This document shows, one piece after another, positions 56,042 to 64,000 of a DNA stretch of 64,000 nt. Position 1 is the first letter of the stretch. Every line of letters begins with the position of its first letter. Source of the DNA: Bosea sp. NBC_00550 (GTDB taxonomy: Bacteria > Pseudomonadota > Alphaproteobacteria > Rhizobiales > Beijerinckiaceae); contig NZ_CP102772.1 in NCBI RefSeq assembly GCF_026020075.1, positions 2,046,001-2,110,000 of the forward strand, given 5' to 3'. Both the position numbers and the translations under genes were made by a program. A model generated the notes under the pieces. That model was not told where the DNA came from, searched no databases, and was given only the letters and a program-made list of their open reading frames with translations.

Positions 56042-56102
56042 TGGCGCTCAGCTCGGTTTGCGGAGCCGGCAGGGTCGTCCGGGGTCCGTCATGCAAGCCC
56101 CG

Positions 56103-57026
56103 TCAGAGACCGCCGAACCCGAAAACACCACCGACCGTGCGCGAGAAGCCCTGGAAGGCGCGGCTGATATAGGAGCCACGATCCTCGCGCGGCTCCAGAC
56201 CGCCGCTTTGCAGCAGCTTGTAGGCGTCCTTGTACCACGGGCTATCCGGGAAGTTGTGGCCGAGCACGGCCGCGGCGGTCTGGGCTTCGTTGGAGATGCC
56301 CATCGCCATATAGGCCTCGGTCAGGCGCATCAGCGCCTCCTCGACATGCCGCGTCGTCTGGTACTTGATGATGATCTCGCGGAAGCGGTTCACCGCGCCG
56401 GTGTAGTTGCGCTTCTCCAGATAGTAGCGGCCGACGTTCATCTCCTTGCCGGCGAGCTGGTCGCGCGCCACCAGGAGCTTCTCCTTGGCGTCCAGCACGT
56501 ATTCCGACTTCGGATAATTCGCGATCAGCTGCTCGAAGGCCTGGATCGCCTGAGCCGTCCGCTCCTGATCACGGGTCGTGTCCGGGATCTGGTTATAATA
56601 GGACATCGCCAGGATGTACTGCGCATAGGCAGCGTCGGGGCTGGCGGGGTTCTGTGCGATGAAGCGCTTGGACGCGGTGATCGCCTCCTCCCACTTCGAA
56701 GCCTGGAAATTGGTGTAGGCCGTCATCAGCAGGCCCTTGCGGGCGTAGGGCGAGAACGGCTCCGCCTTGTCGATGCCTTCGAACTTCTTGGTCGCGCCTT
56801 CGCTGTCGCCGGTCTGCAGGCGCGCAAGGCCCTCGTTATAGAGCTTGTCGGCCGGTTCGGGCGGGGTGAGGTCCGGCTTGTAGACCTCGGGCTTGTCGAA
56901 CGGGTTGAGCGAGGACAGCGTATCGCAGCCGCCGAGCAGCATGGCGGCGCCCAGCGCCAGGGCGATGCCCTTGCGTGGATAGGAGCCACGATGAATTGCC
57001 GGAAGGCTATGCCGCTTCACGCTCAC
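56103..57026 (-). CDS. bamD: outer membrane assembly lipoprotein BamD
   Basis: The product is about 307 residues. A lipoprotein signal ends at LLGGC with C34 as the lipidation site. Tetratricopeptide-like repeats follow (LYNEGLARLQTGDSEGATKK, AYAQYILAMSYYNQIPDTTR, RYYLEKRNYTGAVNRFREII). BamD is the essential partner of BamA in outer-membrane beta-barrel insertion. GTG 57026 follows AGAGGACG. The frame is open upstream to 57068, but that extension lacks signal-peptide character. It sits between lpxC and recN as in other Rhizobiales. Confidence 0.93.
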   Translation of the reverse strand: MSVKRHSLPAIHRGSYPRKGIALALGAAMLLGGCDTLSSLNPFDKPEVYKPDLTPPEPADKLYNEGLARLQTGDSEGATKKFEGIDKAEPFSPYARKGLLMTAYTNFQASKWEEAITASKRFIAQNPASPDAAYAQYILAMSYYNQIPDTTRDQERTAQAIQAFEQLIANYPKSEYVLDAKEKLLVARDQLAGKEMNVGRYYLEKRNYTGAVNRFREIIIKYQTTRHVEEALMRLTEAYMAMGISNEAQTAAAVLGHNFPDSPWYKDAYKLLQSGGLEPREDRGSYISRAFQGFSRTVGGVFGFGGL

Positions 57027-57193
57027 GTCGTCCGTCCTCTTTCGATCGTCTCTGCCGGCGGGAAGCATGCCTTACCTCAGACGCTTCCCCCGCGCCACTG
57101 CCGAAAGCCGGTCAGGGCACGATTCCGCAGCCTTGCGGCATCTGGGACAAAAACCTGGCGAAGGAAAGGCAGAAAGCGCCGCCCTGCGACTTT

Positions 57194-58141
57194 TCAGTGC
57201 AGATCCGGCGCGTAGGCTGCCGGCGCGGACGCAGCCATCTGAACGGCGCGCGGCGCGGCGAAGACCGGCTGGGATTCGACGATCGCGAAATTGGCACGGT
57301 CGGCGAAGAGCGCTTCCAGGATGCGGACATTCATGCGGTGACCGCCGCAATAGGAGCGGAACTCGCCGATGATCGGATAGCCGGCGAGCGCCAGATCGCC
57401 GATCGCGTCGAGCACCTTATGGCGCACGAACTCGTCGCCGTAGCGCAGGCCCTCGGGGTTGATGACCTTGTCCTCGCCGATCGCGACGGTGTTGTCGAGC
57501 GACGCACCGAGCGCGAAGCCCGCCTTCCAGAGCTGCTCGACATCGCGCATGAAGCCGAAGGTGCGGGCCTTCGAGATCTCGCTGGCATAGGCCTTCGCGT
57601 CGAGATCGAAGATCTTGCGCTGGCGGCCGATGACGGCGGTGTCGAAATCGATCTCGACGTCGAGGCGGAAGCCCTGCTCGGCCGGCATCAGCTCGGCGAA
57701 GGCGCGGCCGTTCTCGATGCGCACCGGCTGGAGAACCTTGAGGTAGCGGCGCGCGGCGCCGAGCATGACTATGCCGGTCGCCTCGATCGCCGCGACGAAC
57801 GCGGTGGCGCTGCCGTCCATGATCGGCATTTCCGGCCCGTCGATCTCGACGAGAACGTTGTCGAGGCCGAGACCGGCACAGGCCGACATCAGATGCTCGA
57901 TCGTCGAAACCGAAGCCGGGCCGCGATCGCCGATCACGGTGCAGAGCTCGGTGGCGCTGACCTTGGTATGCTTGGCATGGATGAGCTGGGGCGGCATGCC
58001 CTCGATGCCCGTCCGCAGGAAGACGACGCCCGAATTGGCGCTGGAAGGCTTCAGGCAGATGCTCGCGGGCGCCCCGGAATGGACACCGATCCCGGCGAGG
58101 GTCACGGCTGCGCGCAAGGTCGTCTGCCGATCGAAGTTCAT
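57194..58141 (-). CDS. lpxC: UDP-3-O-acyl-N-acetylglucosamine deacetylase LpxC
   Basis: The product has 315 residues and performs the committed step of lipid A synthesis in the cytoplasm. Zinc ligands are H83 (STIEHLMSA), H241 and D245 (HKVLDAIGD). The catalytic His in SYCGGHRMN and the E82 base position are also present, and the opening RQTTLRAAVTLAGIGVHSG is typical. ATG 58141 (MNFDRQ) is preferred over the upstream ATGs at 58180-58183. It is 294 bases downstream of ftsZ, past the terminator at 58374, so it should have its own promoter in that gap. Confidence 0.96.
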   Translation of the reverse strand: MNFDRQTTLRAAVTLAGIGVHSGAPASICLKPSSANSGVVFLRTGIEGMPPQLIHAKHTKVSATELCTVIGDRGPASVSTIEHLMSACAGLGLDNVLVEIDGPEMPIMDGSATAFVAAIEATGIVMLGAARRYLKVLQPVRIENGRAFAELMPAEQGFRLDVEIDFDTAVIGRQRKIFDLDAKAYASEISKARTFGFMRDVEQLWKAGFALGASLDNTVAIGEDKVINPEGLRYGDEFVRHKVLDAIGDLALAGYPIIGEFRSYCGGHRMNVRILEALFADRANFAIVESQPVFAAPRAVQMAASAPAAYAPDLH

Positions 58142-58373
58142 TCCGCTATCCAATCCTGGTCGCGGCAACCGGGGCCGCATCATATGCGACGGTCGGCGGC
58201 GACATATCCAAATTCGGCATCAAGCGACCCAGATGGGCTAATCCTCTTGATGCGGCTGCAACATAAGTCTTTGCCGCAGCCTCTCAAAATCACTCTTTCT
58301 TTCGCTGTGTTACAGCGGGAAAGCTTTGGCCCCGATCAATAACACGCTGAAAGATAACGATTTTCTAACACGC

Positions 58374-58405
58374 AAAAATCCCGCCGCGGCTGGCCGCGAC
58401 GGGAT
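58374..58405 (-). terminator. intrinsic terminator after ftsZ
   Basis: On the minus strand ATCCCGTCGCGG-CCAG-CCGCGGCGGGAT is followed immediately by TTTTT. It lies 30 bases past the ftsZ stop and would end the ddl-ftsQAZ transcript before lpxC. Confidence 0.85.
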
Positions 58406-58435
58406 CGGTTACAACGCCGTGAAAGGCGCGGTCTT

Positions 58436-60130
58436 TCAGTTCGCCTGGCGACGCAGGAAAGCGGGAATCTCCAGGTGATCTTCCTCGCTGCTGCGGGTCG
58501 GTGCGAGTCGGCCATGCGGGTCGAGCTGGCCCTGCGCAGGACGCGAGACCGGCTGCTGTGCCGGACGGCGCATATACTCGGCATGAGCAGCGCTCGGCGC
58601 AGCCGCCTGCGGCATCGGGGCCTGCGGAGCCTGGCGGACCGGAGCCGGGGCCGGCGCATGCTCGGCCTCATCCTCCTTGCGGCCGAAGCCGACCGAGGCG
58701 AGGCGCTGCATCAGCGACATGCGCTTCTGCTCGATGGCGTTCGGCGGCACCGGCGCGGGCTGGGCGCCGCGCTGGGCGTTGAGCTGGGCCTGGCCGGGGG
58801 CCGGAAGATCCTCGACACGCGGCATGCGGGTCGGGCGGACCACCGCGCGCTCCGGCATCGGCGGGATGAAGCTGTCGTCGAAATGCAGGCTAGGCTCGGC
58901 ATGGGCGATCGGCTCGGGAGCCGGGGCGGCCATGACGGGGCGCGGCTGGACCGGCTCGATCCGGATGTCCTGCGCCATCGGCGCCGGGGCGGGCTCCGTC
59001 ATCGGGGCCATGCGGGCGGTCTCGATGACCGGCACATGCGCGGCCTGGGCGACCGGGCGGGTCGCGGCTGCTGCGGTGCTGCGCAGGCGCGCTTCCTGCT
59101 TCAGACGCTCGGCGACCTGGGCGATGCGGGCCTCGGTGTCGTCGACCTCGGCCTGCGTCGAGATCGGCTTGTCGATGCCGGTGGCGACGACGGAGACGCG
59201 GACCGTGCCCTCGAGCGATTCGTCGAAGGTCGCGCCGACGATGATGTTGGCCTCGGAATCGACCTCCTCGCGGATGCGGGTGGCAGCCTCGTCGACCTCA
59301 TAGAGCTTCATGTCGCGCCCGCCTGTGATCGAGATCAGCAGGCCGCGCGCGCCCTTCATCGAGACGTCGTCGAGCAGCGGGTTGTTGATCGCGGCCTGGG
59401 CCGCGGTCAGCGCGCGCTTCTCGCCCTGCGCCTCGCCGGTGCCCATCATCGCCTTGCCCATGCCGCGCATCACGGCGCGCACGTCGGCGAAGTCGAGGTT
59501 GATGAGGCCGGGGCGGACCATCAGGTCGGTGATGCAGGCGACGCCCGAATAGAGCACCTGGTCGGCCATGCCGAAGGCATCGGCGAAGCCGGTGGTCTCG
59601 TTGGCGACGCGGAACAGGTTCTGGTTGGGGATGACGATCAGCGTGTCGACGGCTTCGTTGAGCTCGCCGATGCCGGCCTCCGCCATGCGCATGCGGCGCT
59701 GGCCCTCGAACTGGAACGGCTTGGTGACGACGCCGACGGTCAGGATGCCCATGTCACGGGCGACACGGGCGATGGCCGGGGCCGCACCGGTGCCGGTGCC
59801 GCCGCCCATGCCGGCGGTGATGAACACCATATGGGCGCCCGCCAGATGGTCACGGATCTCGTCGATGACCTCCTCGGCCGCCGCGCGCCCGACTTCCGGC
59901 TGCGAGCCGGCGCCGAGACCTTCGGTGACCTGAAGACCCATCTGGACGATGCGCGAGGCGCGCGAAAGGGCGAGAGCCTGGGCGTCGGTGTTGGCGACGA
60001 CAAAGTCGACGCCATCGAGGCCCGCCTCGATCATGTTGTTGACCGCATTGCCACCGGCGCCACCGACGCCGAAGACGGTGATCCGGGGCTTCAGTTCCCG
60101 GATGTCCGGGGCTTGCAGATTCATCGCCAT
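58436..60130 (-). CDS. ftsZ: cell division GTPase FtsZ
   Basis: The product has 564 residues, the long alphaproteobacterial form. The tubulin signature GGGTGTG is at residues 109-115, with [17 protein letters not shown] at the N-terminus and the T7 loop [11 protein letters not shown]. The globular part ends near 330. A long Pro/Ala/Met-rich linker of about 220 residues leads to the conserved tail [13 protein letters not shown], which binds FtsA. It forms the division ring. Start is M1 or M3. It follows ftsA by 154 bases. Confidence 0.97.
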   Translation of the reverse strand: MAMNLQAPDIRELKPRITVFGVGGAGGNAVNNMIEAGLDGVDFVVANTDAQALALSRASRIVQMGLQVTEGLGAGSQPEVGRAAAEEVIDEIRDHLAGAHMVFITAGMGGGTGTGAAPAIARVARDMGILTVGVVTKPFQFEGQRRMRMAEAGIGELNEAVDTLIVIPNQNLFRVANETTGFADAFGMADQVLYSGVACITDLMVRPGLINLDFADVRAVMRGMGKAMMGTGEAQGEKRALTAAQAAINNPLLDDVSMKGARGLLISITGGRDMKLYEVDEAATRIREEVDSEANIIVGATFDESLEGTVRVSVVATGIDKPISTQAEVDDTEARIAQVAERLKQEARLRSTAAAATRPVAQAAHVPVIETARMAPMTEPAPAPMAQDIRIEPVQPRPVMAAPAPEPIAHAEPSLHFDDSFIPPMPERAVVRPTRMPRVEDLPAPGQAQLNAQRGAQPAPVPPNAIEQKRMSLMQRLASVGFGRKEDEAEHAPAPAPVRQAPQAPMPQAAAPSAAHAEYMRRPAQQPVSRPAQGQLDPHGRLAPTRSSEEDHLEIPAFLRRQAN

Positions 60131-60284
60131 GGTTGCCTCTTTTGATCCGTTTGTCCGGCGCCTGGCGGGAGCCGTCCCGATTGCTACGTTTGACGCCGTG
60201 GCTCGCCCTTTCGAACGCGCCGGTACTCACTCAAATTCCGGATATGCGCGCGAAAGGCTGGTCTCCGCCCTTTCGCGCCATGAT

Positions 60285-61616
60285 CTAGAAACTGTCCTTC
60301 AGCCACTGCCCGACACGCGAGAAGTAGCCGTCCGTCCCGGTTGCGAAATAGCGCGCACCGGCGGCGCGCGGTTCGAAGTGCTCGACATGGGCGACCTGCG
60401 GATAGACCAGCAGGCCGACCGCCGCCGAAAAGGCCGGGCCCTTGCCCGCTTCCGGCAACCCTTTGATCCCGAGGGGGCGTCCGGTGCGGACCTGCCCCCC
60501 CAGCACACGCCGCGCCACTTCCGGCAGGCCGGTGAGCTGGCAGGCGCCGCCGGTCAGCACGACGCGCCGCCCGGCCTGGGCCGAGAAGCCGGCATTGGTC
60601 AGCCGGTCGCGCACCAGCTCGAGGATTTCCTCGACGCGGGGCTTGATGATCCGCACCAGATGCGACTTCGCCAGATGGTTCGGCATGTCGCGCTCGTCGT
60701 CGTCGACCTGCGGCACCGCGATCATGTCGCGCTCGTCGGAGGCGCTGGAGATGCAGGAGCCGTGCAGCGTCTTCAGCCGCTCGGCCGCCGAGACGCGGGT
60801 GGAAAGGCCGCGCGCCACGTCCATGGTGATGTGGTTGCCGCCGACCGCGATCGCGTCGGCATGGACCATGTGCCCGCCGGAGAAGACGCCGAGGCTGGTG
60901 GTGCCGCCGCCGAGATCGACGACGACCACGCCCATCTCGGCCTCGTCGTCGACGAGAACCGAAAGGCCGGAGGCGTAGGGCGTCGCCACCACGGCCTCGA
61001 CCTCGAGATGGCAGCGCTCGACCGCCAGCATGACGTTGCGCGCCGCTGCCGCCTCGCTGGCGACGACATGCATGTCGACGGAGAGCTTGCCGCCGATCAG
61101 CCCGCGCGGATCGAGCACGCCCGGCACGCCGTCCAGCGCGTAACCGGTCGGCAGCGCATGGAGCACGGCCTTGCCCGGCCGGATCGCATGGGTCGCGGCG
61201 GTGGCGAGCACGCGCTTGACGTCGCCGTCGCCGACCGAGCCGGAGCGCAGGTCGACGCTCGCCGCATAATGCTGGGAGCCGATGCGCCCGCCGGTCAGGT
61301 TCACGATGACCGACTGCACCTCGACCTTGGCCATGCGCTCGGCCGCGTCGACCGCGGCACGAATCGCACGCTCGGCGCTTTCGAGATCGATGATCGCCCC
61401 GCCCTTCAGGCCGAGCGAACGCTGGTGGCCGATGCCGATGATGCGGGCGACATGGGTGCGTCCGCGCAGCCGCTCATTGGCCTCGGCCGGGTTGAGCTCG
61501 GCGATCAGGCAGACGACCTTGCTGGTGCCGATGTCAAGAATCGACAAGGTCGCGCTCTTGCGCGACGACAGCGGACGCATGCGCGGGGTCAGACCCTGGG
61601 AGGTGACGTGGTTCAT
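60285..61616 (-). CDS. ftsA: cell division actin-like ATPase FtsA
   Basis: The product has 443 residues. Actin/Hsp70-type phosphate loops are LSILDIGTSKVVCLIAEL (phosphate 1) and VVVDLGGGTTSLGVFSGG (phosphate 2). The SHS2 1C domain lies between, and the C-terminal amphipathic helix (RVGQWLKDSF) anchors it to the membrane. FtsA tethers FtsZ and recruits later division proteins. Its start overlaps the ftsQ stop as ATGA, showing translational coupling. Confidence 0.96.
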   Translation of the reverse strand: MNHVTSQGLTPRMRPLSSRKSATLSILDIGTSKVVCLIAELNPAEANERLRGRTHVARIIGIGHQRSLGLKGGAIIDLESAERAIRAAVDAAERMAKVEVQSVIVNLTGGRIGSQHYAASVDLRSGSVGDGDVKRVLATAATHAIRPGKAVLHALPTGYALDGVPGVLDPRGLIGGKLSVDMHVVASEAAAARNVMLAVERCHLEVEAVVATPYASGLSVLVDDEAEMGVVVVDLGGGTTSLGVFSGGHMVHADAIAVGGNHITMDVARGLSTRVSAAERLKTLHGSCISSASDERDMIAVPQVDDDERDMPNHLAKSHLVRIIKPRVEEILELVRDRLTNAGFSAQAGRRVVLTGGACQLTGLPEVARRVLGGQVRTGRPLGIKGLPEAGKGPAFSAAVGLLVYPQVAHVEHFEPRAAGARYFATGTDGYFSRVGQWLKDSF

Positions 61617-62575
61617 GCCTCGCCTCCCTTCTTCTTGCCCTTGCTCTTGAGCAGGTCGGCCCGGGCGGCGGCGGCCTCCTCGGAGAGGCGCATCACCACG
61701 CGGTCGGGCTGGCGCAGATCGATGGCCAGCACATCCTTGTCGAGGATGCGGTAGTCGCTCTCCATCGAGACGAGGCGCTGGACGGCGGCTTCCGGCTTGG
61801 TCTCGGGCAGGCGCACATCCATTCCGTTGTCGAGCTTGAGGTTCCAGCGGCGGCCGGAGATCAGCGTCGCCGCGCGGATATGCTGGGCGAAGGGCCCCGC
61901 CTGGTTGCGCAGCGCGAGATACTCGCCCGCCCGGTTGTTGGCGTCCTTGCCGACGACCAGCGGCAGATAGGCGAAACGGCCGTCATCCATCTTGTCGATC
62001 ACCGTCCCGTCGGCCGCGATCACGAAAAGCTCCCCTTTGACCTGCCACAACGCGAAGGGCTCGCGCTCGGTGAGCGCGATCGAGACCTCGCCCGGATAGA
62101 GCTTGCGCACCGTCGCCTCGCGAATCAGCGGCGTGGCTTCGAGCTGCTTGCGAGCCTCGTCGGCGTCGAAGAACACCAGCGACGTCTTCGAATCGATGCC
62201 GGCCGCGACCAGCACCTCCTGCTCCGAGAGCCCCGAGAGGCCCGAGATGGTGACGCGGTCGATGCCGAAGCCGAGTGCGCGAGCCAGCATGTGGCGCGGC
62301 TCGCCGTAATTGTCCTGCATGGTCTGCCAGTGGCCGCCCATCACGAAGCCGGTGCCCAGGCTCAGGGTGAGGAAGCCGATCGCGAGCCAGGTGCCGAGGC
62401 TGCTCGGCAGGCGCTGCGCCAGCGGCACGGCGATGGCGCTGCGGCGCGAGCGGCGCAGCCACTTGCCCTGCCGCTCGCCGACGAGCAGCTGCGGGCCGGC
62501 ATGCTGGACCGGCAGGCGCGAGACAGGTCTCGCCACCGGCGCGCGTCTTGCCACTGAAACGGGTTTCGCCGTCAT
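61613..62575 (-). CDS. ftsQ: cell division protein FtsQ
   Basis: The product is about 320 residues. A basic cytoplasmic N-terminus (QGKWLRRSRRSAIAVPLAQR), one membrane helix (LGTWLAIGFLTLSLGTGFVM), a POTRA domain (GFGIDRVTISGLSGLSEQEV) and the beta domain follow in order. FtsQ links FtsL/FtsB to the early divisome. ATG 62575 is nearest the ddl stop, only a few bases apart; starts further upstream would overlap ddl. The Lys/Gly-rich tail KSKGKKKGGEA is basic. Confidence 0.94.
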   Translation of the reverse strand: MTAKPVSVARRAPVARPVSRLPVQHAGPQLLVGERQGKWLRRSRRSAIAVPLAQRLPSSLGTWLAIGFLTLSLGTGFVMGGHWQTMQDNYGEPRHMLARALGFGIDRVTISGLSGLSEQEVLVAAGIDSKTSLVFFDADEARKQLEATPLIREATVRKLYPGEVSIALTEREPFALWQVKGELFVIAADGTVIDKMDDGRFAYLPLVVGKDANNRAGEYLALRNQAGPFAQHIRAATLISGRRWNLKLDNGMDVRLPETKPEAAVQRLVSMESDYRILDKDVLAIDLRQPDRVVMRLSEEAAAARADLLKSKGKKKGGEA

Positions 62576-62580
62576 CGCAT

Positions 62581-63495
62581 TCACCGATCGAGGGAGGCGT
62601 CCTCCACCATCCATTTGACGAGCTCACCGAAGTTCAGGCCCGCGTGGGCAGCCAGTTCGGGCACCAGGCTGGTCTCGGTCATTCCGGGTTGCGTATTGAC
62701 CTCCAGCCAGACGAGCGTGTCGGTCTCGTCGTGGTATCGGAAGTCAGATCTGCTGACGCCCCGGCATCCGATTGCTTGATGCGCCGTTAACGCACACTCT
62801 TCGATCTGCTGGTAAATTTTCGGTAAAATTTGAGCCGGACAGATGTGGATCGAGCCACCTTTCGCGTACTTCGCGTCGTAGTCGTAAAACTCACCGGTTG
62901 CGGCTTGTATTTCCGTCACACCGAGGCTGCGCTCGCCCATCACCGCGCAGGTCAGCTCGCGGCCGGCGATAAAGGTTTCGGCCAGCAGCATTTCGCCACA
63001 GGGCCAGTCCGGCCGGGCGATTTCCTGCGGCGGATGCTCCCGGCCCTGCTTCACGATCACCACGCCGACAGAGGAACCCTCGTCGATCGGCTTGAGCACA
63101 TAGGGCGGCGGCAGCACATGCTGCTTCGCTGCGGCGAAGCGAGAGACGTTGACGCCATGGGCGACGGGCACGCCGGCCGCCTTCACCACCGTCTTCGTCC
63201 GGTCCTTGCGAATCGCGAGCGCCGAGGCCAGCACGCCGGAATGGGTATAGGGAATCCGCAGGATCTCGAGCACGCCCTGGATCGTGCCGTCCTCGCCGAA
63301 GCGCCCATGCAGCGCGTTGAAGGCGACGTCGGGCTTCAGCCGCGCGAGAACCTCGGCGATGTCCCGCTGCACGTCGACGCGCGTGACGCGGTAGCCGACG
63401 CTCTCCAGCGCTCGCGCGCAGGCCGCGCCGCTATTGAGGCTGACCTCCCGCTCGACGGACCATCCGCCCATCAGCACTGCGACGTGTTTGCTCAT
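62581..63495 (-). CDS. ddl: D-alanine--D-alanine ligase
   Basis: The product is a 304-residue ATP-grasp enzyme. N-terminal [39 protein letters not shown], the ATP-grasp segment [20 protein letters not shown] and the C-terminal [20 protein letters not shown] with its metal ligands are all intact. It makes D-Ala-D-Ala for peptidoglycan. ATG 63495 (MSKHVAV) gives the family length. It is the first gene of the block here; the murB gene that usually precedes it in rhizobia is not adjacent. Confidence 0.96.
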   Translation of the reverse strand: MSKHVAVLMGGWSVEREVSLNSGAACARALESVGYRVTRVDVQRDIAEVLARLKPDVAFNALHGRFGEDGTIQGVLEILRIPYTHSGVLASALAIRKDRTKTVVKAAGVPVAHGVNVSRFAAAKQHVLPPPYVLKPIDEGSSVGVVIVKQGREHPPQEIARPDWPCGEMLLAETFIAGRELTCAVMGERSLGVTEIQAATGEFYDYDAKYAKGGSIHICPAQILPKIYQQIEECALTAHQAIGCRGVSRSDFRYHDETDTLVWLEVNTQPGMTETSLVPELAAHAGLNFGELVKWMVEDASLDR

Positions 63496-63660
63496 GCCGG
63501 TCCCCGCTCGATGCGATGGCCGAACCTCTGCCCGCAATGGTTAACAGCGCGTTAACCATGACGAACCGGGCGTTAACGAGGGACGACGGCCCGACGCTCC
63601 GGCCTTGAGAAGGCCATTACGGCTAGGCCTGAAGGCCTCTGTGTATTCACGAAAATCCGG

Positions 63661-63756
63661 GTCATCCCGGCCGGAGCGAAACGCAGAGCCGGGATCCATG
63701 CCTGAAGCTTGATCGGCAAAGCTCCGGCATGGATTCCGGGTCAAGCCCGGGATGAC
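63661..63756. repeat. two-hairpin intergenic palindromic repeat, copy 5
   Basis: Opens GTCATCCCGG and closes CCGGGATGAC. Inner arms CCGGGATCCATGCC and GGCATGGATTCCGG pair. It lies between the truncated MarR gene and ddl and separates the two minus-strand transcripts. Confidence 0.82.
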
Positions 63757-63785
63757 CGCGTGATTCCATAGAGAATCAGCAGCCG

Positions 63786-64000
63786 CTAGCCGATCTTGGC
63801 GAGAAGCCGTCGCAGTTGCGCCCGCTCCTCCGGCGAAAGGGCGCCGACCAGCCGCTCCTCCGTCGCGACATGCGAGACGACGATTCGGTCGGCGAGCGCG
63901 AAGCCCGCCTCCGTCAGCACGATGCGCAACGCCCGGCGGTCGGCCGGATCGGCCTGCCGCTCGATCAGCCCGCGTTTCTGCAGGCGGTCCAGCCGATTCG
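63786..64000 (-). CDS. MarR family regulator (N-terminus beyond the window)
   Basis: Only the last 70 codons are present. The frame reads NRLDRLQKRGLIERQADPAD and RRALRIVLTEAGFALADRIV, the wing and C-terminal helix of the MarR winged-helix fold, with the usual recognition-helix end and DxRR wing. The stop TAG is at 63786-63788. The regulated gene is outside the window. Confidence 0.85.
   Translation of the reverse strand, partial: NRLDRLQKRGLIERQADPADRRALRIVLTEAGFALADRIVVSHVATEERLVGALSPEERAQLRRLLAKIG

Noticed and set aside
56042..56102. SOS box before recN
   Set aside because: No GTTC-N7-GTTC pattern in the short gap after bamD.

Overview
The window looks like chromosome of a high-GC alphaproteobacterium of the Hyphomicrobiales (Rhizobiales). 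The best guess is a Bosea- or Methylobacterium-like genus, but this is inference from the ddl-ftsQ-ftsA-ftsZ-lpxC-bamD-recN order, the long FtsZ tail, the BtaAB betaine-lipid genes and the style of the intergenic palindromes. No rRNA, tRNA or CRISPR array was recognised.

Left core (1-16.5 kb): the start of an AsmA-family gene runs off the left edge. It is followed by an FAD-linked D-lactate/glycolate-type dehydrogenase, a hot-dog thioesterase, a K+-channel-like protein with a C-terminal zinc ribbon, and the btaA-btaB operon for phosphorus-free betaine lipid (DGTS) behind a good Pho box. Next come msrB, an AidB-like acyl-CoA dehydrogenase, a UvrD/PcrA helicase, an unrecognised two-gene secreted-protein operon, a GNAT acetyltransferase and a divergent HxlR regulator/SDR pair.

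Accessory region (about 16.6-39.8 kb): this stretch is AT-richer in places and full of broken genes. It holds a nuclease remnant, an IS3-family element with one frameshift next to another IS3-type remnant, IS5, IS66 and IS21 remnants, and a tightly overlapping minus-strand cassette. That cassette has a DegT aminotransferase, a GtrB-like glycosyltransferase, a fused WxcM-like acetyltransferase/ketoisomerase, a GtrA flippase and a large polytopic membrane protein. It probably makes and attaches an acetamido-dideoxyhexose to a surface glycan. A second polytopic gene is put out of frame by a run of ten C. From about 29 kb an integrative-element module follows: serine recombinase, small unknown proteins, a frameshifted methyltransferase, a prim-pol/RepA-like replication protein, two excisionase-type HTH proteins, a terminase-small-like protein and a tyrosine integrase at the right end.

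Right core (40-64 kb): prmA, two small basic proteins, an aminopeptidase P, azlC-azlD with an AraC regulator, an MFS exporter with a divergent AraC regulator, ligA, a DUF2189 membrane protein, a 24-residue membrane peptide, and a DEAD-box helicase with a DbpA-like domain. The division and envelope block follows: recN, bamD, lpxC, ftsZ, ftsA, ftsQ, ddl, all on the minus strand. It ends with a MarR regulator cut by the right edge. Six two-hairpin palindromic repeats sit between core genes. One of them directly follows the surviving start of a broken metallo-beta-lactamase-fold gene.
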